Shown: positions 1-5,931, counted from the stretch's first letter. The stretch: DNA of 6,810 nucleotides from Pseudomonadota bacterium (GCA_023424585.1 JAFADT010000963.1:1-6810); one strand, 5' to 3'. Program-made: numbers and translations. Notes: generated from the letters alone by a model not told the origin.

Positions 1-678
1 GTGCTGGAGGCGGCCGAGCCCGCCGTGGAGAGCGCCCAGCGGCGCGAGCAGCGCCGTCAGGACATGAGGGCCAACGGGCGGCGCCTGTCCGCGCTGCGGG
101 ACTGGCTGCGCGCGGAGATTGGCGTGGCGGAGCTGTCCGCCCAGGACCTGGCGTCGCTGCGCGTTAAGGACGTGCTGCTCCTGGACCTGCTGTCGGCGCG
201 GCCGGACCGGGGCGAAGCCGGCACGGCGCAGCTGCGGCTGGGCCTGGGCCGCACCGGCCACATGGCGGCGGACGTTTTCGTGGAGAACGGCCGCTACCGG
301 GCGCGCATCACGGACATCATCCCCGGCGAGCCGGGCAACCCCCAGGGTGGGGAGCCCGGGAGCGGGTCGGGAGAGAACGAGGACTTCACCAACCCGGAGC
401 TGGGCGTTCCTCCGGAACTCGAAGGGGCGGCATTGGACGACAACAACCGGGACGGAAGCGATCTGCTCAGCGACCTGCCCCTGCAGGTGGCGGTGGAGCT
501 GGCGCGCGTGCCCATCACGGCCGAACAGGTGGTGGGCCTGCGCACAGGCCAGGTCATCGACCTGCGCCGCGGGGCCGGCGAACCCGTGGACCTGTCGGTG
601 AACGGCAAGGTGGTGGCCCGGGGCGAGCTCGTGGAGCTGGAGGGACAGCTCGGCGTGCGCATCATCCACCTGAGCTGA
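1..678 (+). CDS. sctQ: SctQ, T3S cytoplasmic ring (C-ring/sorting platform) protein, 5'-truncated by window edge
   Basis: This is the C-terminal 225 residues of a YscQ/HrcQ/FliM-FliN family protein, which forms the cytosolic platform under the export gate and recruits ATPase, stator and substrate-chaperone complexes. The frame is open from base 1, so the first GTG is probably only the window edge. Residues about 28-110 look like a degenerate SpoA1 domain (LRLGLGRTGHMAADVFVENG region). Residues about 112-150 are a Gly/Pro/Glu-rich linker. Residues about 157-225 are a clear SpoA2 domain with the FliN-like pattern LPLQVAVELARVPIT, then LRTGQVIDL, VDLSVNGKVVARGELV and GVRI near the end. Family proteins are usually over 300 residues, so roughly the first third is missing. 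The gene is followed by 102 non-coding bases and then export-apparatus genes, consistent with the usual Q-R-S-T-U order. Identity is seen in the SpoA2 pattern; the sctQ rather than fliN/fliM call rests on the neighbours. Confidence 0.9.
   Translation: MLEAAEPAVESAQRREQRRQDMRANGRRLSALRDWLRAEIGVAELSAQDLASLRVKDVLLLDLLSARPDRGEAGTAQLRLGLGRTGHMAADVFVENGRYRARITDIIPGEPGNPQGGEPGSGSGENEDFTNPELGVPPELEGAALDDNNRDGSDLLSDLPLQVAVELARVPITAEQVVGLRTGQVIDLRRGAGEPVDLSVNGKVVARGELVELEGQLGVRIIHLS
421..435 (+). promoter_or_regulatory. Possible internal translation start for a SctQ-C (SpoA2-only) product
   Basis: A purine-rich GAAGGGG at 421-427 sits five bases before an in-frame TTG codon at 433-435 inside sctQ, exactly at the end of the linker and before SpoA2. 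Starting there would give an 81-residue protein made only of the SpoA2 domain. Yersinia YscQ and Salmonella SpaO are known to produce such a short form from an internal start. The start codon is weak, so this is a candidate only. Confidence 0.25.
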
Positions 679-763
679 TGCGCTTGCGCCCGTGCGTCAC
701 ACGGCAGGCGGGCAGGGAGGCGTGCTCGTGCCCGGGCCCGTGGCGGTCCTGACTCGGGTGCAC

Positions 764-769
764 TAGGCT
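764..769 (+). promoter_or_regulatory. Putative -10 element (TAGGCT) before the FliO-like gene
   Basis: TAGGCT lies 11 bases upstream of the ATG at 781. The sequence TAGGCTCG recurs at 5894-5901, upstream of another gene start in this window. TAGGCT resembles vegetative -10 boxes of myxobacteria. A transcript starting about 6-7 bases downstream would be nearly leaderless, which fits the absence of any Shine-Dalgarno sequence before 781. I see no convincing -35 box at 17-base spacing (741-746 is TGGCGG). The 679-780 gap holds nothing else that I can name. Confidence 0.35.
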
Positions 770-780
770 CGCGCCCATCC

Positions 781-1491
781 ATGGCGGTCCTCGGTCTCTC
801 CTCCTCGCGCCTGTTGCTCGGCGCCGTGCTCCTCTTCGCGTCGCCCGCCGTGCTGGCGCAGGCGCCCGCGGCCTCGTCGCCGGACGCCTCCGTGGCGGCG
901 CCGGCCCCGGAGGCGACCGTGCCCGTGGCTCCGACGGCCGCGAAGGACGCGGCGCCTCGGGAAGCGACTCCCCACGAGGCGGCTTCCACGGAAGCGGCTC
1001 CCGCGGTGGCTCCGGCCGCCGTGGGGGATGGCGCGGCCCGCGCGAAGCGGCACGCGGACGAACTGGACCGCGAGCTGGGCGTGCCGGAGTCCGAAGCCGC
1101 CGAGGCGCAGGAGAGCCTGGGCTGGGTGGTGGTGCGCACGGTGGCGCTCCTGGGCGCGGTGCTCGCGGCCATCTACCTCACGCTCAACGTGGGCCTGCGC
1201 CGGCTGATGGGGTTGCAGGGCGTGCCCGTGGGCAAGGCGTCGGTCGTGTCGGTGATGGAGCGCATCCCGTTGGATCAACGGCGCACGCTCTTCGTCGTGA
1301 AGGCCGCGGACGAGTACCTGCTGGTGGGTGGCGGCGAGGGTGGCGTGCAACTGGTTTCGAAGCTGGACCGCGACGCCGTGGAGCGCATCCGCACCGCGCG
1401 CCCTCCGTCGTCGCCGGTCTCCCTGAGTCCTTTCCTCCAGAAGCTCCTCTCCCGCCGGACTGGTGGCACCACGCCGCCGCCGGGCGTCTGA
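781..1491 (+). CDS. fliO: FliO-like export-gate assembly protein with N-terminal signal peptide
   Basis: The 236-residue product has a typical signal peptide (residues 1-26: hydrophobic LLLGAVLLFA, then AVLA before QAPA). A low-complexity Ala/Pro/Glu segment of about 27-85, probably periplasmic, follows. Next come a charged stretch (88-112), one membrane helix (about 115-137, WVVVRTVALLGAVLAAIYLTL) and a small cytoplasmic domain of about 150-196. That domain has the FliO pattern of a basic RR followed by LFVVKAADEYLLVGGGEGGV and LVSKLD. FliO stabilises FliP assembly in flagella. Here the gene lies 10 bases upstream of sctR, the FliP homologue, so the partner fits. The start lacks an SD but precedes the signal peptide directly. 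FliO is not a standard component of non-flagellar T3S systems. The tail after 205 is Ser/Pro-rich. The low-complexity segment means that database matches should use only residues 112-200. Confidence 0.72.
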   Translation: MAVLGLSSSRLLLGAVLLFASPAVLAQAPAASSPDASVAAPAPEATVPVAPTAAKDAAPREATPHEAASTEAAPAVAPAAVGDGAARAKRHADELDRELGVPESEAAEAQESLGWVVVRTVALLGAVLAAIYLTLNVGLRRLMGLQGVPVGKASVVSVMERIPLDQRRTLFVVKAADEYLLVGGGEGGVQLVSKLDRDAVERIRTARPPSSPVSLSPFLQKLLSRRTGGTTPPPGV

Positions 1492-1501
1492 AGGCCGTCC
1501 C

Positions 1502-2326
1502 GTGAACCGTTCGTCTGCTGCCCGCCCGCTCCTGTTCCGCGCTCCGCCCTGGCTCTTCGCGGCGCTCGTGTCGCTGCACCCCTTCGTCGCGTCCGCGGCG
1601 AAGAAGGGCGGGGACGCGATTCCGGACGCCGTGGTGAAGGAGGCGGTGAGCACCGACTCCTTCACCTCCCGTCCGCTCATCCTCATCCTCGCGCTCGCGG
1701 CCATGTCGCTGGTCCCGTTCGCGCTGATGATGGTGACCAGCTTCGTGAAGATTTCGGTGGTGCTCTCCATCGTCCGCTCGGCGCTGGGCACCCAGCAGAT
1801 TCCGCCCACCCAGGTCATCACCGGCCTGGCCATCATCCTCACCGTCTACATCATGGCCCCCGTGGGCCAGGAGATGTACCGGGCGGGCGGCCTCGACATC
1901 TGGTCCCGGGGAACGTCGGTGTTCTCCTCGGAGACGGTGGGCACGATGCTGGGGGCCGCGGACAAGTCCAAGGAGCCCCTGCGCGAATTCCTGATGAAGA
2001 AGGTCACCAACAAGGACCGCACGCTCTTCTTCAGCCTGGCGAAGAAGATGCGCAAGGAGGAGGACCGCAAGGACATTGGCCCGAACGACTTCATGGTCAT
2101 CGTCCCGGCCTTCGTCGTGTCCGAACTGAAGGAGGCCTTCCAGATTGGCTTCCTCTTGTTCGTGCCCTTCATCGTCATCGACATGGTGGTGGCCAACATC
2201 CTGCTGGCGCTGGGCATGCACATGCTGTCGCCCACGACCATCTCCATGCCCTTCAAGCTCTTGTTGTTCGTGCTCGTGGACGGCTGGTACCTCATCGCCA
2301 AGGGCCTGGTCATCGGCTACCTGTAA
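1502..2326 (+). CDS. sctR: SctR (FliP/YscR/HrcR family), T3S export gate membrane protein
   Basis: SctR forms the pentameric core of the export gate that opens the path across the inner membrane. I chose the GTG at 1502 (274 aa) because GAAGG at 1490-1494 lies seven bases upstream, overlapping the stop of the preceding gene, and because it gives a good signal peptide. The signal peptide comprises a basic N-terminus, the hydrophobic stretch WLFAALVSLHPFV and ASA at 30-32 before AKKG. The first mature helix is about 57-80. The conserved TSFVKISVVLSIVRSALG segment is at 79-96, followed by QQIPPTQVITGLAIILT (98-114). A polar loop of about 122-197 comes next, then the family signature VPAFVVSELKEAFQIGFLL (201-219) with IDMVVANILLALGM (226-239), LSP (242-244) and ISMPFKLLLFVLVDGW (247-262). 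A signal sequence is characteristic of flagellar FliP and less so of host-interaction SctR proteins. Gene order R-S-T-U secures the name. Confidence 0.96.
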   Translation: MNRSSAARPLLFRAPPWLFAALVSLHPFVASAAKKGGDAIPDAVVKEAVSTDSFTSRPLILILALAAMSLVPFALMMVTSFVKISVVLSIVRSALGTQQIPPTQVITGLAIILTVYIMAPVGQEMYRAGGLDIWSRGTSVFSSETVGTMLGAADKSKEPLREFLMKKVTNKDRTLFFSLAKKMRKEEDRKDIGPNDFMVIVPAFVVSELKEAFQIGFLLFVPFIVIDMVVANILLALGMHMLSPTTISMPFKLLLFVLVDGWYLIAKGLVIGYL

Positions 2327-2342
2327 GGAGCCCCGTACTTCC

Positions 2343-2609
2343 ATGAATCAGCTCACGTTCATCACCCAGGAGGCGCTGTTCCTGGTGCTCGTGGTCTCCG
2401 CGCCGCCGGTGCTCATGAGCCTCCTGGTGGGCTTCCTCATCTCCCTGTTCCAGGCCACCACGCAGATCCAGGAGCAGACGCTCACGTTCGCGCCCAAGGT
2501 CGTCCTCGTCTTCGGCGTGCTGGCCATGACGGGCCCGTGGATTGGCGGCCAGCTCCTGCGCTTCACGTTCCACGTCTTCGACCGCTTCCCGGCGCTCATC
2601 GGCAGATGA
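2343..2609 (+). CDS. sctS: SctS (FliQ/YscS/HrcS family), small T3S export gate protein
   Basis: This is an 88-residue, two-helix hydrophobic protein of the normal size for the family. Helix 1 is about residues 11-37 and helix 2 about 51-76. The conserved loop between them reads FQATTQIQEQTLTFAPKV (36-53), which is nearly textbook FliQ/SctS. Several copies wrap around the SctR pentamer and SctT to make the helical export-gate cone in the inner membrane. The ATG at 2343 follows AAGGAG (2325-2330) that overlaps the sctR stop; the 12-base spacing is somewhat long. The TGA overlaps the ATG of sctT by four bases (ATGA), so translation of S and T is probably coupled. Confidence 0.96.
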   Translation: MNQLTFITQEALFLVLVVSAPPVLMSLLVGFLISLFQATTQIQEQTLTFAPKVVLVFGVLAMTGPWIGGQLLRFTFHVFDRFPALIGR

Positions 2610-3424
2610 ACATCGGCGAGGCCATGGCCGAGCTGGGCGCTCGGGTCAACCTGTCGGTCATCATCTTCACGATGGCACTCATCATGTGCCGCGTGATGCC
2701 CATCCTCATCTTCAGCCCGTTCCTGGGCGGCGAGGTCGTCCCCTCGGAGATGAAGCTGGGCCTCGGCCTGATGGTGTCCGCGGTGCTCTTCCCGTCCGTC
2801 GCGGACCGGATGGACAAGATCCCCCTGAGCGCGCTCCCGTACATCGGGCTCATGCTCAAGGAGATCTTCATCGGCGTGGCGCTGTCGTACGTCGTGAACA
2901 TGGTGTTCGACGCGGCCCGCACGGCCGGCACCCTGATGGACACCATGTCGGGCAGCAACAACGCCCAGCTCTACGTGCCGCAGCTGGGCACCCAGGTGTC
3001 GCTCTTCTCCAGCCTCAAGGTGCAGCTGTGCGTGGTGCTGTTCCTGTCGCTGGACGGGCACCACATCATCATCCGCGCGCTGGCGGAGAGCCTCGCCGTC
3101 GTGCCGCTGGAGGGCTTCCCTCACTTCAGCCGTGGCGTGTGGCCCTTCTTCGACCTGATGATCCGCTCGTTCGCGGACCTGCTGAAGATCAGCCTGGCGC
3201 TGGCGGGCCCGGGGATGGTGGCGGCGTTCGTCACCGACCTGTCCCTGGGCGCCATCAACCGCGTCGCGCCGCAGATCCAGGTGTTCTTCATCTCCATGTC
3301 CCTCAAGCCGCTGGTGGGCGTGTTGATCATGTTCATCGCCGTCCATGTCGTGGTTGGCCGCATGCAGCAGGAACTGGCCAACATGCTCCGCATGGTCCAG
3401 CACGCCATCCAGCTGCTGGCCTGA
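2606..3424 (+). CDS. sctT: SctT (FliR/YscT/HrcT family), T3S export gate membrane protein
   Basis: This is a 272-residue polytopic membrane protein with no signal peptide, of normal size. Hydrophobic segments lie at about 15-40, 50-65, 78-102, 138-160, 185-212 and 226-252. Family motifs are visible: FSPFLGGEVVP (36-46), LKEIFIGVALSYVV (84-97), the DTMSGSNNAQLY stretch (112-123), DGHH (150-153) and LSLGAINRVAPQIQVFFISMSLK (212-234), which corresponds to the conserved loop carrying the N-R-x-x-P-Q core. SctT caps the SctR5-SctS4 assembly as a single subunit. The start is fixed by the ATGA overlap with sctS. A 27-base gap separates it from sctU. Confidence 0.95.
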   Translation: MNIGEAMAELGARVNLSVIIFTMALIMCRVMPILIFSPFLGGEVVPSEMKLGLGLMVSAVLFPSVADRMDKIPLSALPYIGLMLKEIFIGVALSYVVNMVFDAARTAGTLMDTMSGSNNAQLYVPQLGTQVSLFSSLKVQLCVVLFLSLDGHHIIIRALAESLAVVPLEGFPHFSRGVWPFFDLMIRSFADLLKISLALAGPGMVAAFVTDLSLGAINRVAPQIQVFFISMSLKPLVGVLIMFIAVHVVVGRMQQELANMLRMVQHAIQLLA

Positions 3425-3451
3425 GCCGCCTGAGCCTCCCGGGATTCCTCC

Positions 3452-4534
3452 ATGTCGGACGAGAGTGGCGACAAAACAGAAGAACCGTCGCATAAGAAGC
3501 TCGACGACGCGCGCAAGAAGGGGCAGACCTGGAAGAGCAAGGACCTGACGGGCGTGGCCGTGCTCGTCGCGGGCCTGGGCATCGTCAAGGGCTCCTGGGA
3601 CAAGGTGGAGACGGAGCTCTCCACGCTCTTCCGCTTCAGCTTCGACGCCATCGCCCACTCGCAGGACCTGCGCCTGGCGACGTTGCAGCTGCTCATCATG
3701 GGCGTGCGCACGCTGCTCCTGCTCACCATCCCGGTGGTGGCGGGGGCGGCGGTGCTGGGCGGGCTGATGGACTTCCTGCAGGTCGGGTCGCTCTTCACCA
3801 TCGACCCGCTCATCCCCAAGTTCGACAAGCTCAACCCCATCGCGGGGTTGAAGAACATGTTCTCCAAGAAGTCCTTCGTGGAGCTCTTGAAGAACCTCAT
3901 CAAGATCTCCGTCGCCGCCTACGTCGTCTACGGCGTGGTGCGCGACTCGATGCCGCTGGTCATCGAAACGGTGCGGCAGGACCCGCACGGCATCATGGCC
4001 ATCATGGGGGAGATCATCTACCGGGTGGGCGTGCGCATCGTGATGCTCTTCGTCATCTTCGGCGTGTTCGACGTGTGGTGGCAGCGCAAGTCGTTCATGA
4101 AGGACATGATGATGACGAAGGAGGAGGTGAAGAAGGAGTACAAGCAGAGCGAAGGCGACCCGCACCACAAGGCCAAGCGCAAGGAGCTCCACCATGAGAT
4201 CATGGAGGGAGCCCAGATGGAGGCGGTGAAGGACGCGAGCGTCATCGTCACCAACCCGGACCACGTCGCGGTGGCGCTGCAGTACGACCAGAACAAGGAT
4301 GGGGCGCCGCGGGTGCTGGTGAAGGGCATGGACGCCAAGGCGGAGCGCATCAAGGCGCTGGCGCGCGAGGCGGACGTGCCCCTCCTGCGCAACGTCCCGC
4401 TGGCGCACGCGCTGTTGCGCGTGGAGGTGGGCGAGGAGGTCCCGGAGGAGCTCTACGACGCCGTCGCGGAAGTGCTGAACTTCGTCTACGGGCTCAAGCA
4501 GCAGCAGAACGCGGCGCCGCCAGCGCGCGCCTGA
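3452..4534 (+). CDS. sctU: SctU (FlhB/YscU/HrcU family), autocleaving export switch protein with NPDH motif
   Basis: This 360-residue protein sets the order in which substrate classes are exported. The N-terminal motif KTEEPSHKKLDDARKKGQ (8-25) is the family hallmark. Four membrane helices follow at about 33-48, 78-105, 145-168 and 186-208. Between the second and third lies the conserved DPLIPKFDKLNPIAGLKNMF (118-137). The MTKEEVKKEYKQSEGDP linker (221-237) leads to the cytoplasmic domain. The autocleavage site is N268-P269-D270-H271; the family usually has NPTH, so Thr is replaced by Asp, while the cleavage-critical Asn and Pro are kept. The 3' part is typical SctU-C, with RNVPLAHALLRVEVG and the PEELYDAVAEVL helix. 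The ATG at 3452 has only a weak GGGA upstream. Its C-domain is repeated as the next gene. Confidence 0.96.
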   Translation: MSDESGDKTEEPSHKKLDDARKKGQTWKSKDLTGVAVLVAGLGIVKGSWDKVETELSTLFRFSFDAIAHSQDLRLATLQLLIMGVRTLLLLTIPVVAGAAVLGGLMDFLQVGSLFTIDPLIPKFDKLNPIAGLKNMFSKKSFVELLKNLIKISVAAYVVYGVVRDSMPLVIETVRQDPHGIMAIMGEIIYRVGVRIVMLFVIFGVFDVWWQRKSFMKDMMMTKEEVKKEYKQSEGDPHHKAKRKELHHEIMEGAQMEAVKDASVIVTNPDHVAVALQYDQNKDGAPRVLVKGMDAKAERIKALAREADVPLLRNVPLAHALLRVEVGEEVPEELYDAVAEVLNFVYGLKQQQNAAPPARA

Positions 4535-4544
4535 GGAGGAGGCC

Positions 4545-4829
4545 ATGGCCAGCGACGACGAGGCGGACATCGCCATCGCCATCAAGTACGACAGCAAGGC
4601 GGACGGCGCGCCTCGCGTGGTGGCGAAGGGCATGCGCCTCAAGGCGGAGAAGATCCGGGAGATCGCCAAGCAGTACGGCATCCCGGTGATGCGCAACGTG
4701 TCCCTGGCGCACGCCCTGTACCGGGTGGACGTGGGGCAGGAAGTGCCCGAGGAGCTGTACGACGCGGTCGCGGAGGTGCTGAACTTCGTCTACGCGCTCC
4801 AGCGGGAGCAGCAGGCGGGCGGACGCTGA
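4545..4829 (+). CDS. Free-standing SctU/FlhB C-terminal-domain paralogue (FlhX-like)
   Basis: This 94-residue soluble protein consists only of the SctU cytoplasmic C-domain. A hand alignment without gaps gives about 51 identities over 85 positions with SctU 268-352, including 17 identical residues in a row (VPEELYDAVAEVLNFVY). Its residues DEAD (5-8) line up with SctU NPDH, so the copy begins where the self-cleaved SctU fragment would begin and has no cleavage motif. The ATG follows AGGAGG (4534-4539) by five bases, giving it the best SD in this part of the cluster, and only 10 bases separate it from sctU. FlhB-C paralogues such as FlhX in epsilon-proteobacteria and YlqH in Bacillus are known in flagellar systems, and FlhX can replace cleaved FlhB C-domain. 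I infer a substrate-specificity role or a spare C-domain. Confidence 0.88.
   Translation: MASDDEADIAIAIKYDSKADGAPRVVAKGMRLKAEKIREIAKQYGIPVMRNVSLAHALYRVDVGQEVPEELYDAVAEVLNFVYALQREQQAGGR
4743..4793 (+). repeat. Second copy of a 51-bp diverged direct repeat (first copy 4439-4489 in sctU)
   Basis: The two 51-base segments lie 304 bases apart and differ at five positions by hand count (46/51 match). All five are synonymous third-codon positions. The longest identical run is 19 bases, at 4472-4490 and 4776-4794. The repeat is part of the duplicated SctU C-domain coding sequence and is not a separate mobile element. Confidence 0.85.
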
Positions 4830-4830
4830 A

Positions 4831-4850
4831 GGGGGCTGGACGCGGCCCCC
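4831..4850 (+). terminator. GC-rich hairpin after the SctU C-domain paralogue; possible attenuator
   Basis: GGGGGC at 4831-4836 pairs perfectly with GCCCCC at 4845-4850 around an eight-base loop, starting one base after the stop codon. No T-run follows, so it is not a classical intrinsic terminator. It could reduce read-through or protect the upstream mRNA end. The gap to the next gene is only 46 bases. Confidence 0.3.
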
Positions 4851-4875
4851 CCACCTGTATTGAAGTCGGGCCACC

Positions 4876-5358
4876 ATGGCCAGAATCAACAATCAACCCC
4901 CCAGCACCGCGCTTTGGCCCTGGGGAGGTCCCCGCAGCGTCCGCGAGCGGCTGGTGGATCCGTCCCAGCTGGATCGGGCGAAGAAGCTCCGCAAGGCAGG
5001 CAATCCGAAGAACCCCTCGCTGGCGAGCGCCGCGCTGCTGGACTTCATCGGGCCCGCGCATTCGTCGGAGGAGCTCCGGCTGCCGCTGCCGCCGCACCCG
5101 GGCGGGCACGACGCGGACCTGGAGGGCTTCAGCGACCGGCCGCACCTGGCCAGCGTCGCCGGACGTGGGGACGACGGGCAGCGCCGGATGCTGGAGCGCG
5201 GCCTGGCCCGCGTGAACGCGCCGCCGGAGCGCCTGGAGCGCCTCAAGGCCCTCCTGCATCGCGAGTCCGCGATGCTGGGCCTGGTGGATCAGGTCAACGC
5301 GGAGTCGCAGGAGATCATCCGCCGCATGTGGGAAGAGCAGAAGGACGAGGGCTACTGA
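4876..5358 (+). CDS. Unassigned 160-aa T3S-locus protein, possibly SctX (YscX)-like
   Basis: I do not recognise this protein with confidence. It is soluble, without a signal peptide or membrane helix. The N-terminus (1-20) is polar and Trp/Pro-containing, followed by a basic stretch (34-46). A Leu-Pro-Pro segment, LPLPPHPGGHDADLEGF, lies at 69-85, and the last part (102-157) is a predicted charged helix pair, RRMLERGLARV then LKALLHRES to IIRRMWEEQ. Secreted YscX also has a short N-terminus, an LPP-plus-His/Gly segment before an L-E pair and a helical C-terminus. In Yersinia yscX is directly followed by the TPR-fold gene yscY, as this gene is directly followed (three bases) by a TPR gene. The resemblance is from memory and weak. 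The ATG at 4876 lacks a strong SD; GAAGTCGGG lies upstream. Presence in the operon makes it a likely T3S accessory or early secreted protein. Confidence 0.75.
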   Translation: MARINNQPPSTALWPWGGPRSVRERLVDPSQLDRAKKLRKAGNPKNPSLASAALLDFIGPAHSSEELRLPLPPHPGGHDADLEGFSDRPHLASVAGRGDDGQRRMLERGLARVNAPPERLERLKALLHRESAMLGLVDQVNAESQEIIRRMWEEQKDEGY

Positions 5359-5361
5359 CCC

Positions 5362-5838
5362 ATGGCGGCGCTGGACCCGGAGGACCCGCAGGACGAGGCG
5401 AAGCTCACCGCGCTCCTGCAGCGCTGGGCGGAAGGGAAGGCCACGCTCCGCGAGGTGCGCGGCTATTCCAACGACGAGCTGTACGCCATCGCCAAGACGG
5501 CCTACTTCTTCTTCTACCAGGGCCGGGTGGCGGAGGCCCGCACGCTCTTCCAGGGGCTGTACGCCATCAACCCCACGGACGTGTACTTCGCGAAGGCGCT
5601 TGGGGTGGTGGAGATGGCCGCGGGCAACGGGCAGGGCGCGCTCGCCGCCTTCGACGTGGCCGCGAAGCTGGCGCCGCAGGACCCCGCGGTCTACGTGGGC
5701 CGGGCAGAGGTGAAGTTGGCCATCGGACAGAAGCCGCAGGCGCTCGAGGACCTCCGCCGCGCCGCCGCCATGACGCCCGCGGATGATCCGGTGGTGCGCA
5801 AGGCCGGCGCCATGGTGAACGCGCTCACCCGGCGCTGA
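5362..5838 (+). CDS. Class II T3S chaperone, SycD/LcrH-like, three TPRs
   Basis: This 158-residue all-helical cytosolic protein matches the CesD/SycD/LcrH chaperone layout. An N-terminal helix with GKATLREVRGYSNDELYAIAK (25-45) precedes the repeats. TPR1 is about 39-72 (LYAIAKTAYFFFYQGRVAEARTLF), TPR2 about 73-106 (VYFAKALGVVEMAAGNGQGALAAF) and TPR3 about 107-140 (VYVGRAEVKLAIGQKPQALEDL). SycD-type chaperones hold hydrophobic translocators or needle-related substrates in the cytosol before export. The gene follows its 160-aa neighbour by three bases, so that protein or a downstream secreted product is the natural client. A YscY-type role, partnering an SctX-like protein and SctV, is the main alternative. 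Length (about 160) is typical of SycD and longer than YscY (about 115). The family call is secure; the client is inferred. Confidence 0.87.
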   Translation: MAALDPEDPQDEAKLTALLQRWAEGKATLREVRGYSNDELYAIAKTAYFFFYQGRVAEARTLFQGLYAINPTDVYFAKALGVVEMAAGNGQGALAAFDVAAKLAPQDPAVYVGRAEVKLAIGQKPQALEDLRRAAAMTPADDPVVRKAGAMVNALTRR

Positions 5839-5840
5839 TC

Positions 5841-5862
5841 CTCGGTGGGGCGTGTCACCGGG
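5841..5862 (+). terminator. Hairpin just after the chaperone gene, possible operon end
   Basis: CTCGGTG at 5841-5847 pairs with CACCGGG at 5856-5862 (seven pairs, one U-G wobble) around an eight-base loop, starting two bases after the TGA. No T-run follows. Its position directly before an AT-richer, promoter-like stretch suggests a boundary between transcription units. Confidence 0.35.
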
Positions 5863-5883
5863 ACGTTGGCTGTGGAAGCCGAG

Positions 5884-5899
5884 TAAACTCTGTTAGGCT
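5884..5899 (+). promoter_or_regulatory. Candidate promoter region upstream of the 194-aa gene
   Basis: The stretch 5881-5915 is clearly richer in A and T than its surroundings. It holds TAAACT (5884-5889), seven bases and GCT (5897-5899), overlapping TAGGCT at 5894-5899, which resembles a myxobacterial -10 box and matches the TAGGCTCG at 764-771. The same TAAACT-N7-GCT spacing recurs at 6601-6616 before the next gene. No standard -35 box is visible at 17 bases. Confidence 0.35.
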
Positions 5900-5931
5900 C
5901 GAATCATTCACTGCAACCGATGGAGAGGTTC

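Noticed and set aside
722..766. Mini reading frame of about 14 codons after GGGAGG in the sctQ-fliO gap
   Set aside because: A leader peptide is conceivable, but the SD is too close to the first GTG, the peptide has no distinctive residues and nothing else supports it.
738..790. TGGCGGTCCT present at both 741-750 and 782-791
   Set aside because: A single 10-base repeat in GC-rich DNA, with no conserved flanks, is most likely chance or a trace of local slippage.
2348..4696. Very long open frame on the minus strand across sctS-sctT-sctU
   Set aside because: It is a by-product of high GC at third codon positions on the + strand. Its translation is His/Arg/Asp/Glu-rich repetitive text with no domain pattern, and it is opposite certain genes.
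4860..5786. Long + strand frame overlapping the 160-aa and TPR genes
   Set aside because: Its product is Arg/Gly/Ala low complexity, whereas the two overlapped frames give a recognisable TPR chaperone and a compositionally normal protein with sensible start and stop spacing.
5866..5899. TTGGCT as a -35 box for the TAGGCT at 5894
   Set aside because: The spacer would be 22 bases, outside the usual 16-18 range; sigma-54 spacing (GG-N10-GC) also fails here.
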